Assembly (NCBI RefSeq): GCF_963259705.1
Contig: NC_081844.1
Span: forward strand, 28,846,294 to 28,910,293
Direction: 5' to 3'
DNA from: Myotis daubentonii
Taxonomy: Eukaryota > Chordata > Mammalia > Chiroptera > Vespertilionidae
Length of the DNA stretch: 64,000 nucleotides
The notes under the pieces were generated by a model that saw only the letters and a list, made by a program, of their open reading frames with translations, did no database searches and was not told the DNA's origin. A program made the position numbers and the translations under genes. Shown here one piece after another: positions 1-13,000 of the stretch (its first letter is position 1; the number at the start of each line of letters is the position of its first letter).

Positions 1-3000
1 ACAAGCGTTCCTTTTTCTCTGCATCCTCCCCGGTACTTGTCATTAGTTGATTTGTTGATGATAGCCATTCTTACAGGTGTGAGATGGTACCTCCTTGTTG
101 TTTTGATTGGCATCTCTCATTTGATTAGTGACTTTGAGCATGTTTTCCTATGTCTCTTGGTCTTCTGTATGTCTTCCTTCAAAAAGTGTCTATTTAGGTC
201 CTTTGCCCTTTTTTTGATTTGATTGTTTATCTTCCTTTTGTTAAGTTGTATGAGTTCCCTATAAATTTTGGAGATTAAACCCTTATTGGAGATAAAATTG
301 TCAAATATGTTCTCCCATGCAGTGGGCTTTCTTATTGTTTTGTTGATGGTTTCTTTTGCTCTGCAGAAGCCTTTTATTTTGATGTAGTCCCATATGTTTA
401 TTTTCTCCTTGGTTTTCATTGCCCTAGGAGCTGTATCAGTAAAGATATTGTTACAACAAATGTCTGCTGTTTTGCTGCCTATGACTTCCTCTAGGATTTT
501 TATGGTTTCCCGTCTTACGTTTAAGTCCTTTATCCATTTTGAGTTTATTTTTGTGTATGGTATAAGTTGGTGATCTAGTTTTATTTTATTTTTTTGCATG
601 TATATGTCCAATTTTCCCAACACCATTTATTGAAGAGACTGTCTTGACTCCATTGTATGCTCTTGCCTCCTTTGTCAATATTAATTGAGTATAATGACTT
701 GGGTTGAGCTCTGGGTTCGCTGTTTTGTTCCATTGGTCTATATGTCTGTTCTTGTGCCAACACCAGGCAGTTTTGAGAACAGTGGCTTGAGTAATATAGC
801 TTGATATCTGTTATTGTGATCCCTTCAACTTTGTTCTTCTTTTTCAAGATTGCTGTGGCAATTCGGGCTCTTTTTTTATTCCAGATGCATTTTTGGAGAG
901 TTTGTCCTAGGTCTTTGAAGTATGCTGTTGGTATTTTAATGGGGATTGCATTGAATCTGTAGATTTATTTGGGTAGTATGGACATTTTTATGATGTTGAT
1001 TCTACCAATCCATGAACACGGTATATTCTTCTATTTGTTTATGTCTTGCTCTATCTCTCTTTTCAGCGTCCTGTAATTTTCTGAGTACAGGTCCTTTACC
1101 TCCTTGGTTAAATTTATTCCTAGGTATCTTAATTTTTTTGTTGCAGTGGTAAATGGGATTATTTTTAAATTTCTCTTTCTGTAAGTTCATTATTGGTGCA
1201 TAAAAAAGCCATAGATTTATGGGTGTGAATTTTGTATCCTGCTACATTGCTGAATTCATTTATGCGTTCTAGTAATTTTTTGATGGAGTCTTTAGGGTTT
1301 TCTATGTAGAATATCATGTCATCTGTGAATAATGACAGTTTTACTTCTTCTTTTCCCATTTGGATGCCTTTTATTTCTTCTTGTCTGATTGCTATGGCTA
1401 GCACTTCCAGTACTATGGCAAATAGGACTGGTGAAAGTGGGCATTCCTGTCTTGTTCCTGTTCTTAGGGGAAACGGTTTTAGTTTTTTCCCATTGAGCAT
1501 GATGTTGGCTGTAGGTTTGTATATAAGGCTTTTATTATATTGAGGTATGATCCCTCTTTCCCACTTTGCTGAGAGTTTTTATCAGGAAAGGGTGTTAGAT
1601 TTTGTCAAATGCCTTTTCTGCATCAATTGATATGATTTTGTGATTTTTGTCTCTCAATTTGTTTATGTGATGTATCACATTTATTGATTTGCAGATATTG
1701 TACCAGACTTGCATTCCTGAAATAAAACCCACTTGGTCATGGTGTATGATCTGTCTACTGTAATGTTGGATCCAATTTGCTAGAATTTTGTTGAGGGTTT
1801 TAGCATCTATGTTCATTGGGGATATTGGCCTATAATTCTCTTTCTTTGTAGTGTCTTTATCTGGTTTGGGGATTAGAATAATGCTGGCTTCATAGAAAGA
1901 GCTTGGAAGTGTGCCTTCCTCTTGAATTTTTTGGAATAGTCTGAGAAGGATAGGTTTTAGTTCTTTGAATGTTTGGTAAATTCATGTGAAGCCATGTGGT
2001 CCTGGGCTTTTGTTTGCTGGAAGATTTTGATGACTGCTTCAATTTCCTCCTTAGTTATTGGCCTGTTGAGATATTTTTATTCTTCTTGTTTGAGTTTTGA
2101 AAGGTTGTATTTTTCTCAAAATATGTCCATTTACTCTTGGTTGTTTATTTGTTGGAATAGAGTTGTTCATAGTATTTTTTTTACAATCTTTTGTATTTCT
2201 GTGGAGTCTGTTGTTATTTCACCTCTTTCATTTCTGATTTTGTTTAATTGGGTCCTCTCTCTTTGCTTCTTGGTGAGCCTGGGTAGAGATTCATTGTTAA
2301 GGGCCCTTAGAATACACTTGGCTTAACTTACGTCAGCTGGATTCAGTGTGAGGGCAAAAGCCACGCCCTGGAGGCAGGACCAGTCAAAGACTGGACGCCA
2401 CCCAGTCTGACTCTCCAGCCCAGTGTTAAGGGGATGGATCTCATGATGTCAAAGGCCCGCCCAGATGTGATGTAACTTCCTGTAATTTGAGTATTTAATA
2501 AATCAGCTTTTGGAGCTGGCTCTCTGTGTGTGCTCTGTCCCTCCAGAGGGCAGGCTCTCTGTGCCTGTCCCTCCAGAGGGCAGGCACCACACCCAGCCCA
2601 AGCTTTTAATCTATTTTATGTCTGTCTTTCATTATTCTTTAATCCTGAAAGCACCTCCTACTTGCATATACTGGTTCATCTCCCCCTCCGTGCAGGACGC
2701 AGAGAGGAGACCACAGCCCCAACGCGCCCGGTATAGTTCATCAATCTTGTGTACCCTTTCAAAAAACCAGCTCTTGGTTTCATTGATCTTTTGTATTTTT
2801 TGTCTCTATTTAATTTATTTCTGCTCTGATCTTCATTATCTCCTTCCTTCTGCCCACTCTGGGGTTTTCTTGTTGCTCTCTAATTCTTTAAGTTGTAGAG
2901 TTAGATAATTTATTACAAATTTTTATTGTTTTTTGAGGTAGGTCTGTAATGCTGTGAACTTCCCTCTCAGGACTGCTTTCACTGTGTCCCATAGGTTTTG

Positions 3001-3260
3001 GATTGTTGTGTTGTCATTGACATTCATTTCAAGGATGTTTTTAATTTCTTCTTTGATCTCTTTGGTAACCCAATCATTGTTTAATAGCGTGCTGTTCAGC
3101 CTCCAAGTGTTTGAATTTTGTTGTTTTTATTGTAGTTGATTTCTCATTTTATGTCGTTGAGATCTGAGAAGATGCTTGATATGATTACAGTCTTCTTCAA
3201 TTTGGAGAGACTTTTCCTGTGACCCAATATGTGGTCTATCTTTGAAAATGTATGTTCTGT
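1..3260 (-). mobile_element. L1 retrotransposon ORF2 region, degraded, antisense
   Basis: On the minus strand this reads ORF2 fragments, including the reverse-transcriptase stretch [20 protein letters not shown] and FTDDM (1315-1329) where active L1 has FADD. Frames are broken by several stops, so it is dead. It is interrupted by an LTR at 2295-2735. It enters from the left window edge and stops at the segmental-duplication boundary. Confidence 0.9.
2295..2735 (+). mobile_element. Probable solo LTR nested in L1
   Basis: L1 homology is interrupted between 'GTAGAGATTCAT' and 'GTTCATCAATCTTG'. The 441-bp insert starts TGTTAAGGGC and is flanked by ATTCAT/GTTCAT, a 6-bp near-duplication. It contains AATAAA (2497-2502) and two tandem copies of a CTCCAGAGGGCAGG-containing unit (2519-2585). 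The 3' end (GGTATA) is not a clean CA, so the class is uncertain; ERV2-like by target size. Confidence 0.5.
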
Positions 3261-3840
3261 AGCTCCCTAAGCTATGCCCTGTGCTGTGAGGCATTCACTC
3301 AGTGTCTGGCTCCAGCACGTTCCAGGCCAAGATTAGCTCAGCCTCTGATGCCTGCTCTGGAAAGCACTATATAGCTAAGAAACTAAAAGTCCTGTCCCCT
3401 TAATTTACTCCTGGACTCTCCTCCAAGACCTGGAACTGACCCTGGAGGGGTCCAGACCACCATTTCTTGACCCACTCCCAAAAAAGGTGCTTCTGAGTCA
3501 GGCAAAGGTGGGGGTCTCCCTCTCTGGGCTCATCCTTGTGTCCTATATTACATGGAAATGCCGCTCAGATTTGAGCAACAGAAGTCAGGCGACTAGGAGG
3601 GCTGCTTGGGAATAAGATGATTTGGTTCTCACCCAGCAGGAAGCTCAGTGAGAGCTGAAGGCCTGGGGTGAATAGTTAGCTCAGTTGTTTGGTCTAGAAT
3701 GGGGCTAGGGTGGGGTAAAGATAACCGACAGGGCCCTTTTTCCACAGTGAGGACTCCACCTTGCCCCAGCACCTCAGCTCAGCTACAGACTGGGGCCACA
3801 GGGGCCTCACTGGATTCTGGAGGTCATATTTCAGGCCGTC

Positions 3841-4667
3841 TTTTTATTTTTAATTTCTTTATTGATTAAAGTATTACATATGTGTCCTTATCCCCCCATT
3901 GCCCTTCTGACCTCCCTGCTCATGCCCTCACCCCCTGTTGTCAGTGTCCATTGGTTAGGCTTATATGCATGCATACACGCTCTTTGGTTGATCTCTCCCA
4001 TTTACCCCTCTCCTCCCCTACATTCCCTCTGAGGTTCGACGGTCTGATAGATGCTTCTCTGTCTCTGGATCTGTTTTTGTTCATCACTTTATGTTGTTCA
4101 TTATATTCCATAAATGAATGAGATCATGTGATATTTATCTTTCTCTGACTGGCTTATTTCACTTAGCATAATGCTCTCCAGTTCCATCCATGCTGTTGCA
4201 AATGGTAAGAATTTCTTCTTTTTTACTGCAGAGTAGTATTCCATTGTGTAGAGGTACCACTGTTTTTTAATCCACTCATCTGCTGATGGGTTCTTAGGCT
4301 GTTTCCAAATCTTAGCTATGATAAATTGTGCTGCTATGAACATAGGGGTGCATATATCCTTTCTGATTGGTGTTTCTGTTTTCTTGGGATATATTCCTAG
4401 AAGTGGGATCACTGGGTCAATTGGGAGTTCTATTTTTAGTTTTTTTAGGAAACTCCATACTGTTTTGCACAGTGGCTGCACCAGTCTGCATTCCCACCAG
4501 CAGTGCACGAGGGTTCTTTTTTTCTGCATCCTCACCAGCATTTGTCGTTTGTTGATTTGTTGATGGTAGCCATTCTGACAGGTGTGAGGTGGTACCGCAT
4601 TGTTGTTTTGATTTGCATCTCTCAGATAATTAGTGACTTTGAGCATGTTTTCATATGTCTCTTGGTT
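3841..4667 (-). mobile_element. 5'-truncated L1, copy A
   Basis: A minus-strand L1 3' end with its poly-A tail as TTTTTATTTTTAATTTC at left. The C-terminal ORF2 frame contains [20 protein letters not shown] and MEYYSAVKKKK. TTCAGGCCGTCTT occurs on both sides (about 3831 and 4667), the target-site duplication. It is shared with copy B, so it predates the duplication. Confidence 0.9.
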
Positions 4668-5045
4668 CAGGCCGTCTTCTGCTCTTTTTTTACCCCAGGC
4701 CCAGGGAAACCCACTGTGACCCAGCCTAGAGATGACTGAACCAGCGGCCAGATGGACTGTAAATGCAGGGAACTTAGCCCAGGAGTCCTTCAAGTCCAAG
4801 TCAAAATCAGAAAATGCACCAGGAATAATACAGTCTATGGTCTGAAGGTCACGTAGAGAAGGGACAGGCTGAGTGTCCCTGCCCAGGTCCCTCCTCACTG
4901 TGGCTTGGACTGAGCTCCTCCTAACCACTACTCCCCATGCATCCACGGGAACCCAGGGGCAGATGGCAAAGTAGCTAGTTCTTCTGCTCAAGTTTCTTTA
5001 GAGAAGACATAGTGAGGGCTGGGCTGAACCTTCCTGTGCCCACAG

Positions 5046-5194
5046 AGGAAACTCCCATGGACCAAGGTGAGATGGAGGCAAAAATCCTTGTGAAACAGCC
5101 GGCAGGGGATGAGAACACAGAAAATCAGTCTTCCTCAGAGACAGCCCAGATGGACTCAGCCCCAACACCCCATCAGCCTCTGCAGTCTGCTTGA
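5046..5194 (+). other. Possible exon or exon relic, copy A (acidic C-terminal-like frame)
   Basis: After a CCTGTGCCCACAG acceptor-like site the frame reads ETPMDQGEMEAKILV, ending at a stop at 5192-5194. A one-base loss relative to copy B (ACACCCC versus ACACCCCC) shifts the last residues and shortens the frame. No family recognised; it may be a relic of an unrelated gene or chance. Confidence 0.25.
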
Positions 5195-5289
5195 CCAATG
5201 ACAGTCTCAGATCTACTTGGTTTCCTTGAGACACAGGGAGCTCACTCACGCCAGTCAGCCCTGCCAAGGTTGGGTGATCTTTTAAGGTC

Positions 5290-6359
5290 AAGAAAGTTCT
5301 CCTGGAAGGGAGCTAATATCCAACTGCATAGGACAATTCCTGTGGAATTGGTTCTCTCTTTGTGTCCATGAAAAACGTGTCCTCCCTCCGGCCTCAGTGA
5401 GGGCACAAGTGTTTCACACATACAGTGTCTGGCACATGGAGGAGAATTAATGTTGAACGAAGGAAAATATATTTAAAATTCACAACAAAAAAAATTGTTC
5501 TTCCTTAACAGTTTCCTAACAACATGTCACTTACCTCCCATGTTTTACTTCTGCCATTATTTTCTGATAAACATGAGGAAGTGTCTTCAGGGATCCACCA
5601 GGTGTGGGATTAAATCCTGGCCTTGTCCGTGAATAATTGTGTGAACTTGAAAGGGTGGCTTTATTGCTGTGTCTCAATTTCTTTGGTAAAATCTGTAAAC
5701 TGAGGATTGTGTTTGGACATTAAAATGAATACCTCTCTTGAAATGGGGTTGGGCAAATGTTAACTATCATTACCATCATCTTCATCAAATTAGGATTGTG
5801 GTACCCCTCTTTGTGGTTCTCAATTGTGTATGTGACAGTTGAGTTTTAACCATTGTTATTGGTGTGGGGGGGGAGGGGGGTGGTGAGGAGGGGAATCAGG
5901 AAACTCCTGCCATGAGAAGGAAAACCAGAGGTAGGAAAGAAAACTGGTGAAGCCCTGTGTTGCTGAGCTGGGATGGATGAATTGGTTCCTATTTTACTTA
6001 TGAGGAAGGAGAGGGGTGATGTTTCCTTGAGTCCCATTTAAGACACACAGTCATAGCTCTTTACTGAGAGGAGGACCAGGGCAAGGTACACGCAAAAGCT
6101 AACATGTAGATAGAGAAGGAGAATTTAGTTACAAAAATGGTCAATGATGAAGGTGTAAATAAGTCCAGAGAGCAATGCATCAATGAGTTGGCTGGCAGAC
6201 GTGGTGAAACCCAGGAGCTAATGACTCTGGCCTGCTTGCACTTCGCTCAGGAGTGGAGAGGTCCAGGATGCATGCAATGAATAAAAACCCAAGTCAAGAG
6301 GAAGGATTGTAAATCCCTGACTTCTTTGTGGGTTCCAGCATTTACCATGCTGGAACTCT
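5290..6359. other. Duplicated intergenic stretch upstream of cyclin copy A
   Basis: Shared with copy B (50050-51660 without the LTR). A G-run near 5868-5890 is the only simple repeat. No coding sequence. Confidence 0.5.
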
Positions 6360-6820
6360 GGGTGTGATTGGTCCCTTGTAACCAGGTAACTGCGGAACGT
6401 GTTCTGATTGGCTGGCAGCAGCCAGGACAACAGACTTCAGTTGAGAAGCAACTGTGGCAGGAGAAGGAGCTTTGGCTGTGCTCTCTTCCCACTGTGGTTG
6501 TAGCTCTCAGCGCTTGTCGGATCCCGATCCGTTTTCAACAAGTCCTGTTGGTTGCTGTCCTCACAAACGAGTCATCCAGAGAGGTGCAGTTTCGGGGGGG
6601 TGGGGGTGGGGTGGCTGGGCCCTGTGCCCCACCTAGGGCCAGGCAGCCCAGAGGCCAAGCAAACAGTGGGTGAGCCCTACCTGCTTGTGCGGTGAAGCCT
6701 TGGGGCTGCCTGCAGGCCTAGCCTTCCTTGGGGGGAGGGACTGCTGCGGGTTGTGGGTGGGGGAGGCGGGGAGCGGGGTGTGAGCGAAGCAGCAACACCA
6801 GGGAGGAGAGGAGGTGAACC
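6360..6820 (+). promoter_or_regulatory. Putative promoter/5'UTR of cyclin Y-like copy A
   Basis: Two inverted CCAAT boxes (ATTGG at 6367-6371 and 6407-6411) lie 40 bp apart upstream of a G-rich tract (6594-6625) and a GC-rich leader before the ATG. The block is nearly identical in copy B. No TATA box is evident. The promoter role is inferred from position; CCAAT pairs are typical NF-Y sites. Confidence 0.4.
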
Positions 6821-7055
6821 ATGGGCAACTCCAAGAGTTGCTGCCTGAAGGCCAGTCCCAGGCCCAGTGCCAGCCCCAAGCTGGGTCGGGGCTCCAGGCG
6901 CGTTAAGTCAAAGCGTGAGTCTGAGGCTCCTGAGGCGGCTGCCAGGGACACAGGGGCAGTACAAACAGTGCCTGCTGCCCCGAAGTCTGAGTCAACTTGC
7001 GGAGCCCTCAAGCGCCACCACCTGAAGAACATCAGCGCCCCGGTGACGCCCCAAG
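6821..7055 (+). CDS. Cyclin Y-like copy A, exon 1 (N-terminus)
   Basis: This exon encodes 78 codons plus one base, ending in a CCAAG|GTAAG donor. Residues 1-8 are MGNSKSCC: Gly2 suits N-myristoylation and Cys7/Cys8 suit palmitoylation, as in CCNY. The rest is a low-complexity basic Ser/Pro/Ala linker (residues about 10-60) without a domain. Between copies A and B I find one synonymous difference (GCC/GCT). An antisense open frame exists over the exon but has no recognisable content. Confidence 0.85.
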
Positions 7056-10000
7056 GTAAGAAGCAGCAATTCTCTTCTGCTCTTTAGGGTACCTCTGCCC
7101 TCCGCTGCCCCCACAGTCCCCTGGGAGGGACTCACTGCCTGGGGCTCCTTCCAGCTGGAGCCAGCTTTCCTAGGGATGGACTCCTGGTCCCCACCCCTGC
7201 TGCTTTCCCCCTTGCGGCCGGATGTGTTTCCCTCTTTACTACCTGAGCAGCCAGGTCGGATTTTGACCGTCCTGCTTGCCTGCTGACCTTCCTCAATGCT
7301 TTGTTCAATTGAGTTTACCAGCTGGAAAGGCCACACGTGACCAGGTGTTTCAGTTGATTAGGACAGAAGTACAAGGAATGAGGGTTCCATTGTATTGGAA
7401 GTAATGCCACACAATAAAGCATGGGGTGCCCTGTGTGTGTGTTTCTCTTGTTTTAAGCTAATCGCTTTTGGTTAGGAGGGCTGTGTTTCTCAGTGCCTTC
7501 CAGAGCCATGGGTGCCTCACAGTAGAGTGGAGACAGTAAAGGAAAAGCTATGCCCTGGCCCTCTCTTCACTCAGAAGGGACTGTTTCTGTGGTGCCCATC
7601 CCACACCATAGGAGGCAGTGTGGGGAACAGTACAGCCAAGACCCTATTCAGAGCTTTCAGTCTTCTTCTGGCCTTTGTGAGAGCAAAATGACGCTGGGTG
7701 CTGTAGACATGTGCAATTAAGGTTACCATGCTCATTTTCTTTTTAGAAATATCTTTTAAAAATAGTTTATTAAAACCTAACTGGTTTGGCTCAATGGATA
7801 GAGCATTGGCCTGCACTTAAGGGTCCTGGGTCCAATTCCAGTCAAGGGCACATACCTCGGTTGCAGGCTTCCCCCCAGCCTGGGCCCTGTTCAGGGCTTG
7901 TGCAGGAGACAACCAATTGATGTGTTTCCCTCACATTGATGTGTCTCTCTGTCTTTCCCTTTTTCTCCCACTCTCTCTAAAAAGCAATGGGGAAAATATC
8001 CTCCGGTGAGGATTAAAAAAAAGAAAGAAAAAAATAGTTTATTGATTTTGGGAGAGAGAGGGAGAGGGAGAGAGAGAAAACATTGATGTGAGAGAGTAAC
8101 ATGGATTTGCTGCATCCTGCACATCCCCCCCGCCCCAAGCAGGGACTGAGCCAAAACACAGGCATGTGTTGTTGACTGGGAATGAAACTGGCAACCTTTT
8201 GGTGCAGGGGACGATGCCCAACAAACTGTGCAACAGCAGCCAGGGCTACTAAGGCAGCACTCATTTTAAAATGTACATTTAAACAGGTTACTTTCCAATT
8301 GAGTACAGACCCATTAGTTTTTAGTGAGGTATTATGGTTGATTACCAATAAGTGGTTCTGGACATTTCCTGGGAGGCTCAGGAGCCTGGGGACTGACTGG
8401 TGCCTGGCCAGAAACTGGTTCTCAGAGCGTCAACTCTTAGATCCTGGTGCTTCAAGTAAGATGGGTATAAAAGTACAATCAGGCACCACTACTGGGTAGA
8501 GGTTCAGATATGCTACAGGTAAACTTTTTCATCAGCTTTGTTTCTCACCTGGTCTGAATTGATTTGCCCTTTTCTTCTGTACATGGAGAGCCTTTCATTT
8601 GTGCCTAATATAGTTGATACGTTAGGTCAAAAAGTAACACTAAGTTTTTAGATTTTGCTTTAGGGGGCTCAACTTTCCAGGTATTCCAAATTATAAATTT
8701 TGTTGTAAAGTATTTAAAATGAAATAAAATTTTGCTCATTTTCTGTGTGGTAGTTTCTCAAATAACCAACCCCTTTTATTTTCTATGGCATTTGTATCAG
8801 AATTGATCATTTAATTTGTTTTTTCTTAGAACAAGACAAGAGGAAGAACAATGATGTAAGTAAACAGTTGAAGAGTTAAGTAAGAAATTAATAGTTTGAT
8901 ATAAAAGTTGTTTGCTCTGATTCCTAACAACTACAATGGACGGATACCAATAGCATGGACCTCATTTGTAGGTGTTCTCAACCTCCTCTATTTTCCTAAT
9001 TATTCTAGATTGAAGGAGAATTTATTCCTTCAAATAGTGATATTTTTCAAAAAATATATATGGTCTGGAACTTCTGATTAATAAGGAAAAAGTGGCTTTT
9101 CAGTGAAACCTTTAAAACAAGCAAAATGGTGTTTTATACAATCTATGGATCTTTCTGATTATAGGCTGCTGGCATTGTTAAAATGCTCTGTATTTTAAAA
9201 GGCATCAAGTAGATTATTGCCCTGCCCGATCTCTTGTGCATTTGTGGGGGATGCTGATGGGAAAGTATGACAGCATGAAGAAAGCTATTTTCTATGAAAT
9301 GAGGAAGGATGGCTTATCTGCATTAGTTTTTAAAAACAACAAAACCAAGCATATTAAAGTTATTAGTATTTTCTGATATTCAAAAATGCTACTGTTATTC
9401 TCAACTATTTACAATGATTAGTTATTGGCCTTATTTTAAGGAAGAGAATTGTCAAAATATAGTTCAGGCTATGTCAATATTTGATTATTGCTGAATTGTT
9501 GGGCTCTTTGCAAATCAGTGGATACTTATCAAATCAATGGGTACTGCTAAAGCGTGTTAAGGATTGTGTTTTCTCTAAAGGTTCTCAAACATTTTATTGT
9601 CACCTCTCCAGTACCACTGCAGTTAAATTCTAAATTGTATCTGCACTAAGATTTATCTCCCAGATGTAAATGATTTAAAAAACTTGTTGCCCTAGCTGGT
9701 TTGGCTCAGTGGACACAGCATCGGCCTGCAGACTGAGGGGTCCCAGGTTTGATTCCGGCCAAGGGCACATGGGAGGGTTGCAGGCTCAATCCCCAGTGAG
9801 GGGCATGCAGGAGGCAGCCAATCAAAGATTCTCACTCATCATTGATGTTTCTAGCTCTCTATTCCTCTATCTTCCTCTCTGAAATAAATAAAAAATATTA
9901 AAAAAAAAAAACTTGTCAAGCACTAGAGCTGCTAATCTGTCCCAGGTTCTGTGCTCAGCAGCTGGAGGCAGGGGAGAAGTCAGAGTCCTCCCTTCCCTAG

Positions 10001-13000
10001 AGAAGCGTAGGTTTCTGTGAGAGGGACACCCTGGAGGCAGTTGATGCCATGTGACAAGTGGTCACTCAGATGTGGGCGTGTGCAGGAGAGAAGCTGGGGG
10101 GTGTGCTGCTGGGGAGGGTGTCCTGGAGGTGGGTGGGGGGGAGTGGAGCTGCTGGACAAGGAAGAAGAGGCCTTGTAAGCAGAGAGAGCAGCCTGAGAGG
10201 CAGGATGGGGGGGAGCGTCAGACCAAGAGAACAGAATGAACATTTAGAAATGAATGGAAACCATTCTCTGGGGTTCTCGCTTGAGAAATGTAATGATAGT
10301 CTTCCTTAAACATGAAGTGAGAGTTGAATTCTGAAAGCTGTTTTATCTGGTTTTGGGGAAAGTGAGGCTCAGACAGACCTGTGGCCCCCAGCTTGTTAGC
10401 AAATGGGCAGCCCTGGCACACACACACCTCTGACCGAACATGCGTGTTTTGTCTCTTTGAATTAATATTCATTATTGTCTTTCATTTACTGTAATAAAAT
10501 GGTCGTGAATTTTTATTATTTAATGCATTGCATTTAAGTGTAATAAATGAACAAGAGAAATAGGAAACCTTAGCTACGTTTGCTCTCTTAAGGAAGAAAA
10601 ACACTGAAGTCTAATTCTAAACGTTTTACACTATTATAAAGGGCATTTTTAATAGGGGCCGGGCAGGTTTGATGACAGGTACTTATGAAAGGGAATATTT
10701 TATAAGCCATTCCTCAAATCTCGTCTGTAGAAGTTAGATTATCTATTGGGTTTACATAGAGCCACACATGATATCACACTCAAGCAGTTCATGGACTGTA
10801 AGAAAACCCTTAATGCTTAATTGTTTGACATTTTAACCAAGAGAAAAAACAGACACGTTTACAGGGTCAGCAGACGCACGGTGACATTTGCCTCTCTTTC
10901 CCTCGACGTCAGGAATGTCCAGGACGCCCGACTAAAGGATATGGGTCGTGTCCCACAGTGTTTACCTCTGACGATACCATCAGGCAGCCGGACTTTAAAA
11001 CCACCATCCAGTCGTGAGTACCACCAGGTTGCCGCAGGCTGAGTGACAGACCCCCTTCTGCGGAAAGCATCCTACTGATCCATAGTTTCAGCCACTTTGT
11101 GGTCCTTCTCAGTAACCAGGTTAAGAAACTGGTGTCTATTATTTATTGATTTCAAGGACCTAAATATGAAATTTCAATTTCCATGTAACCAGTAGAGTGA
11201 ATGGAAGAAGGGAAAACCAGTTAGCAAATATATGAAATCCCCCAAAATATCGTGTGTGTTTTTCTGTTTTTAAGGCATTTTTGACCATAATGGAAAGGGG
11301 AAGTGCTTTTTATTGGGTGTTTCTATTAAAACTTATTTCTTTATGGGACATGGTCCTAAAACAGTGCACAGCACGTTGGAAGCTGTTCTTGCAAGAAGGA
11401 ATAGTTTCTCCCCCACTGGCACCAGAGTGTGTCTGCATTACAAGTTAATTGGATTTTGTCAGATTTTCGCATCATACATTTTTCTACACTATGTCTTTAT
11501 TAAAATTTACTTTTCCTTCCTACCCCCAAAGTGGGATGTATCACATCAGTCTTTAAGAAACAACTTTTCAAGCTAATTCCTTTGTAGGTAAAATTTGTTC
11601 AACTGAAGTTTTAATTTAATAGATATATAAAATTTAATTATATATGTATACATATGTATTAATACATCTTCAAGACACTGCATCTTGTAGCCTGGTGCAC
11701 GAAATTCGTGCACATTAAATGGAGGTTAATTAGAGGAAATATTTTAATATTGCTATTTGCCCTTTCTCTATAATAGAAGTGTCAGAGATGAAAGAAAATT
11801 AGTAAAATGTATATGAAAATCTTCCTCCTGTCAGAGTCAGGGGCGCACCAGGGGACCCAGAGTCAAGTCCCTACCCACCTACATGTGCCTCAAAATCACA
11901 TGAGATCCAGACCCGGCCACCCCTCCCCCCCCAACCATTGGGCTAGGTCCAGACCCTGCCAGTCCCACCCTTGTCAAGCCCTGCTGGGCAGGGGGTGCAG
12001 CCTGAGGTCGCCCAGCCCAGGCTGGAGTGGGGATAGGGGGGCACGCCATGAGGTCCCCAGCCAAGTTCCACGGGGGCCGGGAGGGGGGTCGCAGCCACAG
12101 GTCTGTGCTGATTGCTCGTTAAGGCTCTTTACGGGAACTCAGCTTCCATTGTGGCTGCAGTCATCTTTGTGGTGATGACAGTCAATTTGCATATTCCTCT
12201 CTAATATATAGGAGATACATAACAAAAGAAAAAAAGTGAAAGAAGTAATATTTGGAAACATAGCCATAGACAGGTTTATACTTAAGCAACCATGAACAGT
12301 GTTATGATGATGAAAAGTATTTATTAGTTGCCCCATAGCCTACCATGGGAGATGAACCTTAAAGACACCCTAAGATGAAAACTCTAAGCTTATTTAAGAG
12401 AGAAAATGCATATTCTGTCCAGCTTCCTGCCTCCCATGGGGTTGTCCAAGGTACATTCTCAGTGTCTGGAATATGAGGGCTGATTCTCCAGAACACGGTT
12501 TAGGAAATGCTCCCTGAGAGTATTAGTATATTCTCCTTTAATTGTATTTTCAGCCTGAAAAAGATAATTAGCTTTAAAATGTCATTTTCATAATGTGCCA
12601 TCTTTTTGCTAATTAAATTATTAGTAACTTCTACTTTAGTTGAAAAACAGCAAGTTCACAATTATAATAATATAACTTTCTTCTCTCACTTATAACAGTA
12701 ATTGAGATCAAATTGTGTTTCAGCAAAAGCTGAGCCCCATCTCTCTCTCTCAACTCCTGAGCTTTGGGACCTATTGAGTAATCACTGAATGTTTGTATTC
12801 AGCCAAGACACTAAATCCTGGAATAAAGAATAACACCACTCAACTTTGGATGCATTCTGTAGCTTCTTTTGAATTCAAAAGATTCTGATGTTACAGAATA
12901 ATTCAAACCTAGTTGTAAAGGTTAGCCTTGCTCAGACAAGTAGGTTTTGTGCTTCTTTCTCCAAATTGGTCTAATTCAGGAAGTACAGTAATTTTTTTTT

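Noticed and set aside
117..1816. Several minus-strand open frames of 60-170 codons
   Set aside because: They are broken pieces of one antisense L1 ORF2 with stops and a mutated FADD motif, not genes.
6718..7032. 104-codon antisense frame over cyclin exon 1 (and its copy B twin)
   Set aside because: Shadow of the GC-rich sense exon; no recognisable motif, and the sense frame has a good start context and donor.
9689..9790. tRNA-like A and B box sequences at many sites
   Set aside because: They are heads of Ves-type SINEs with tails and target duplications, not tRNA genes.
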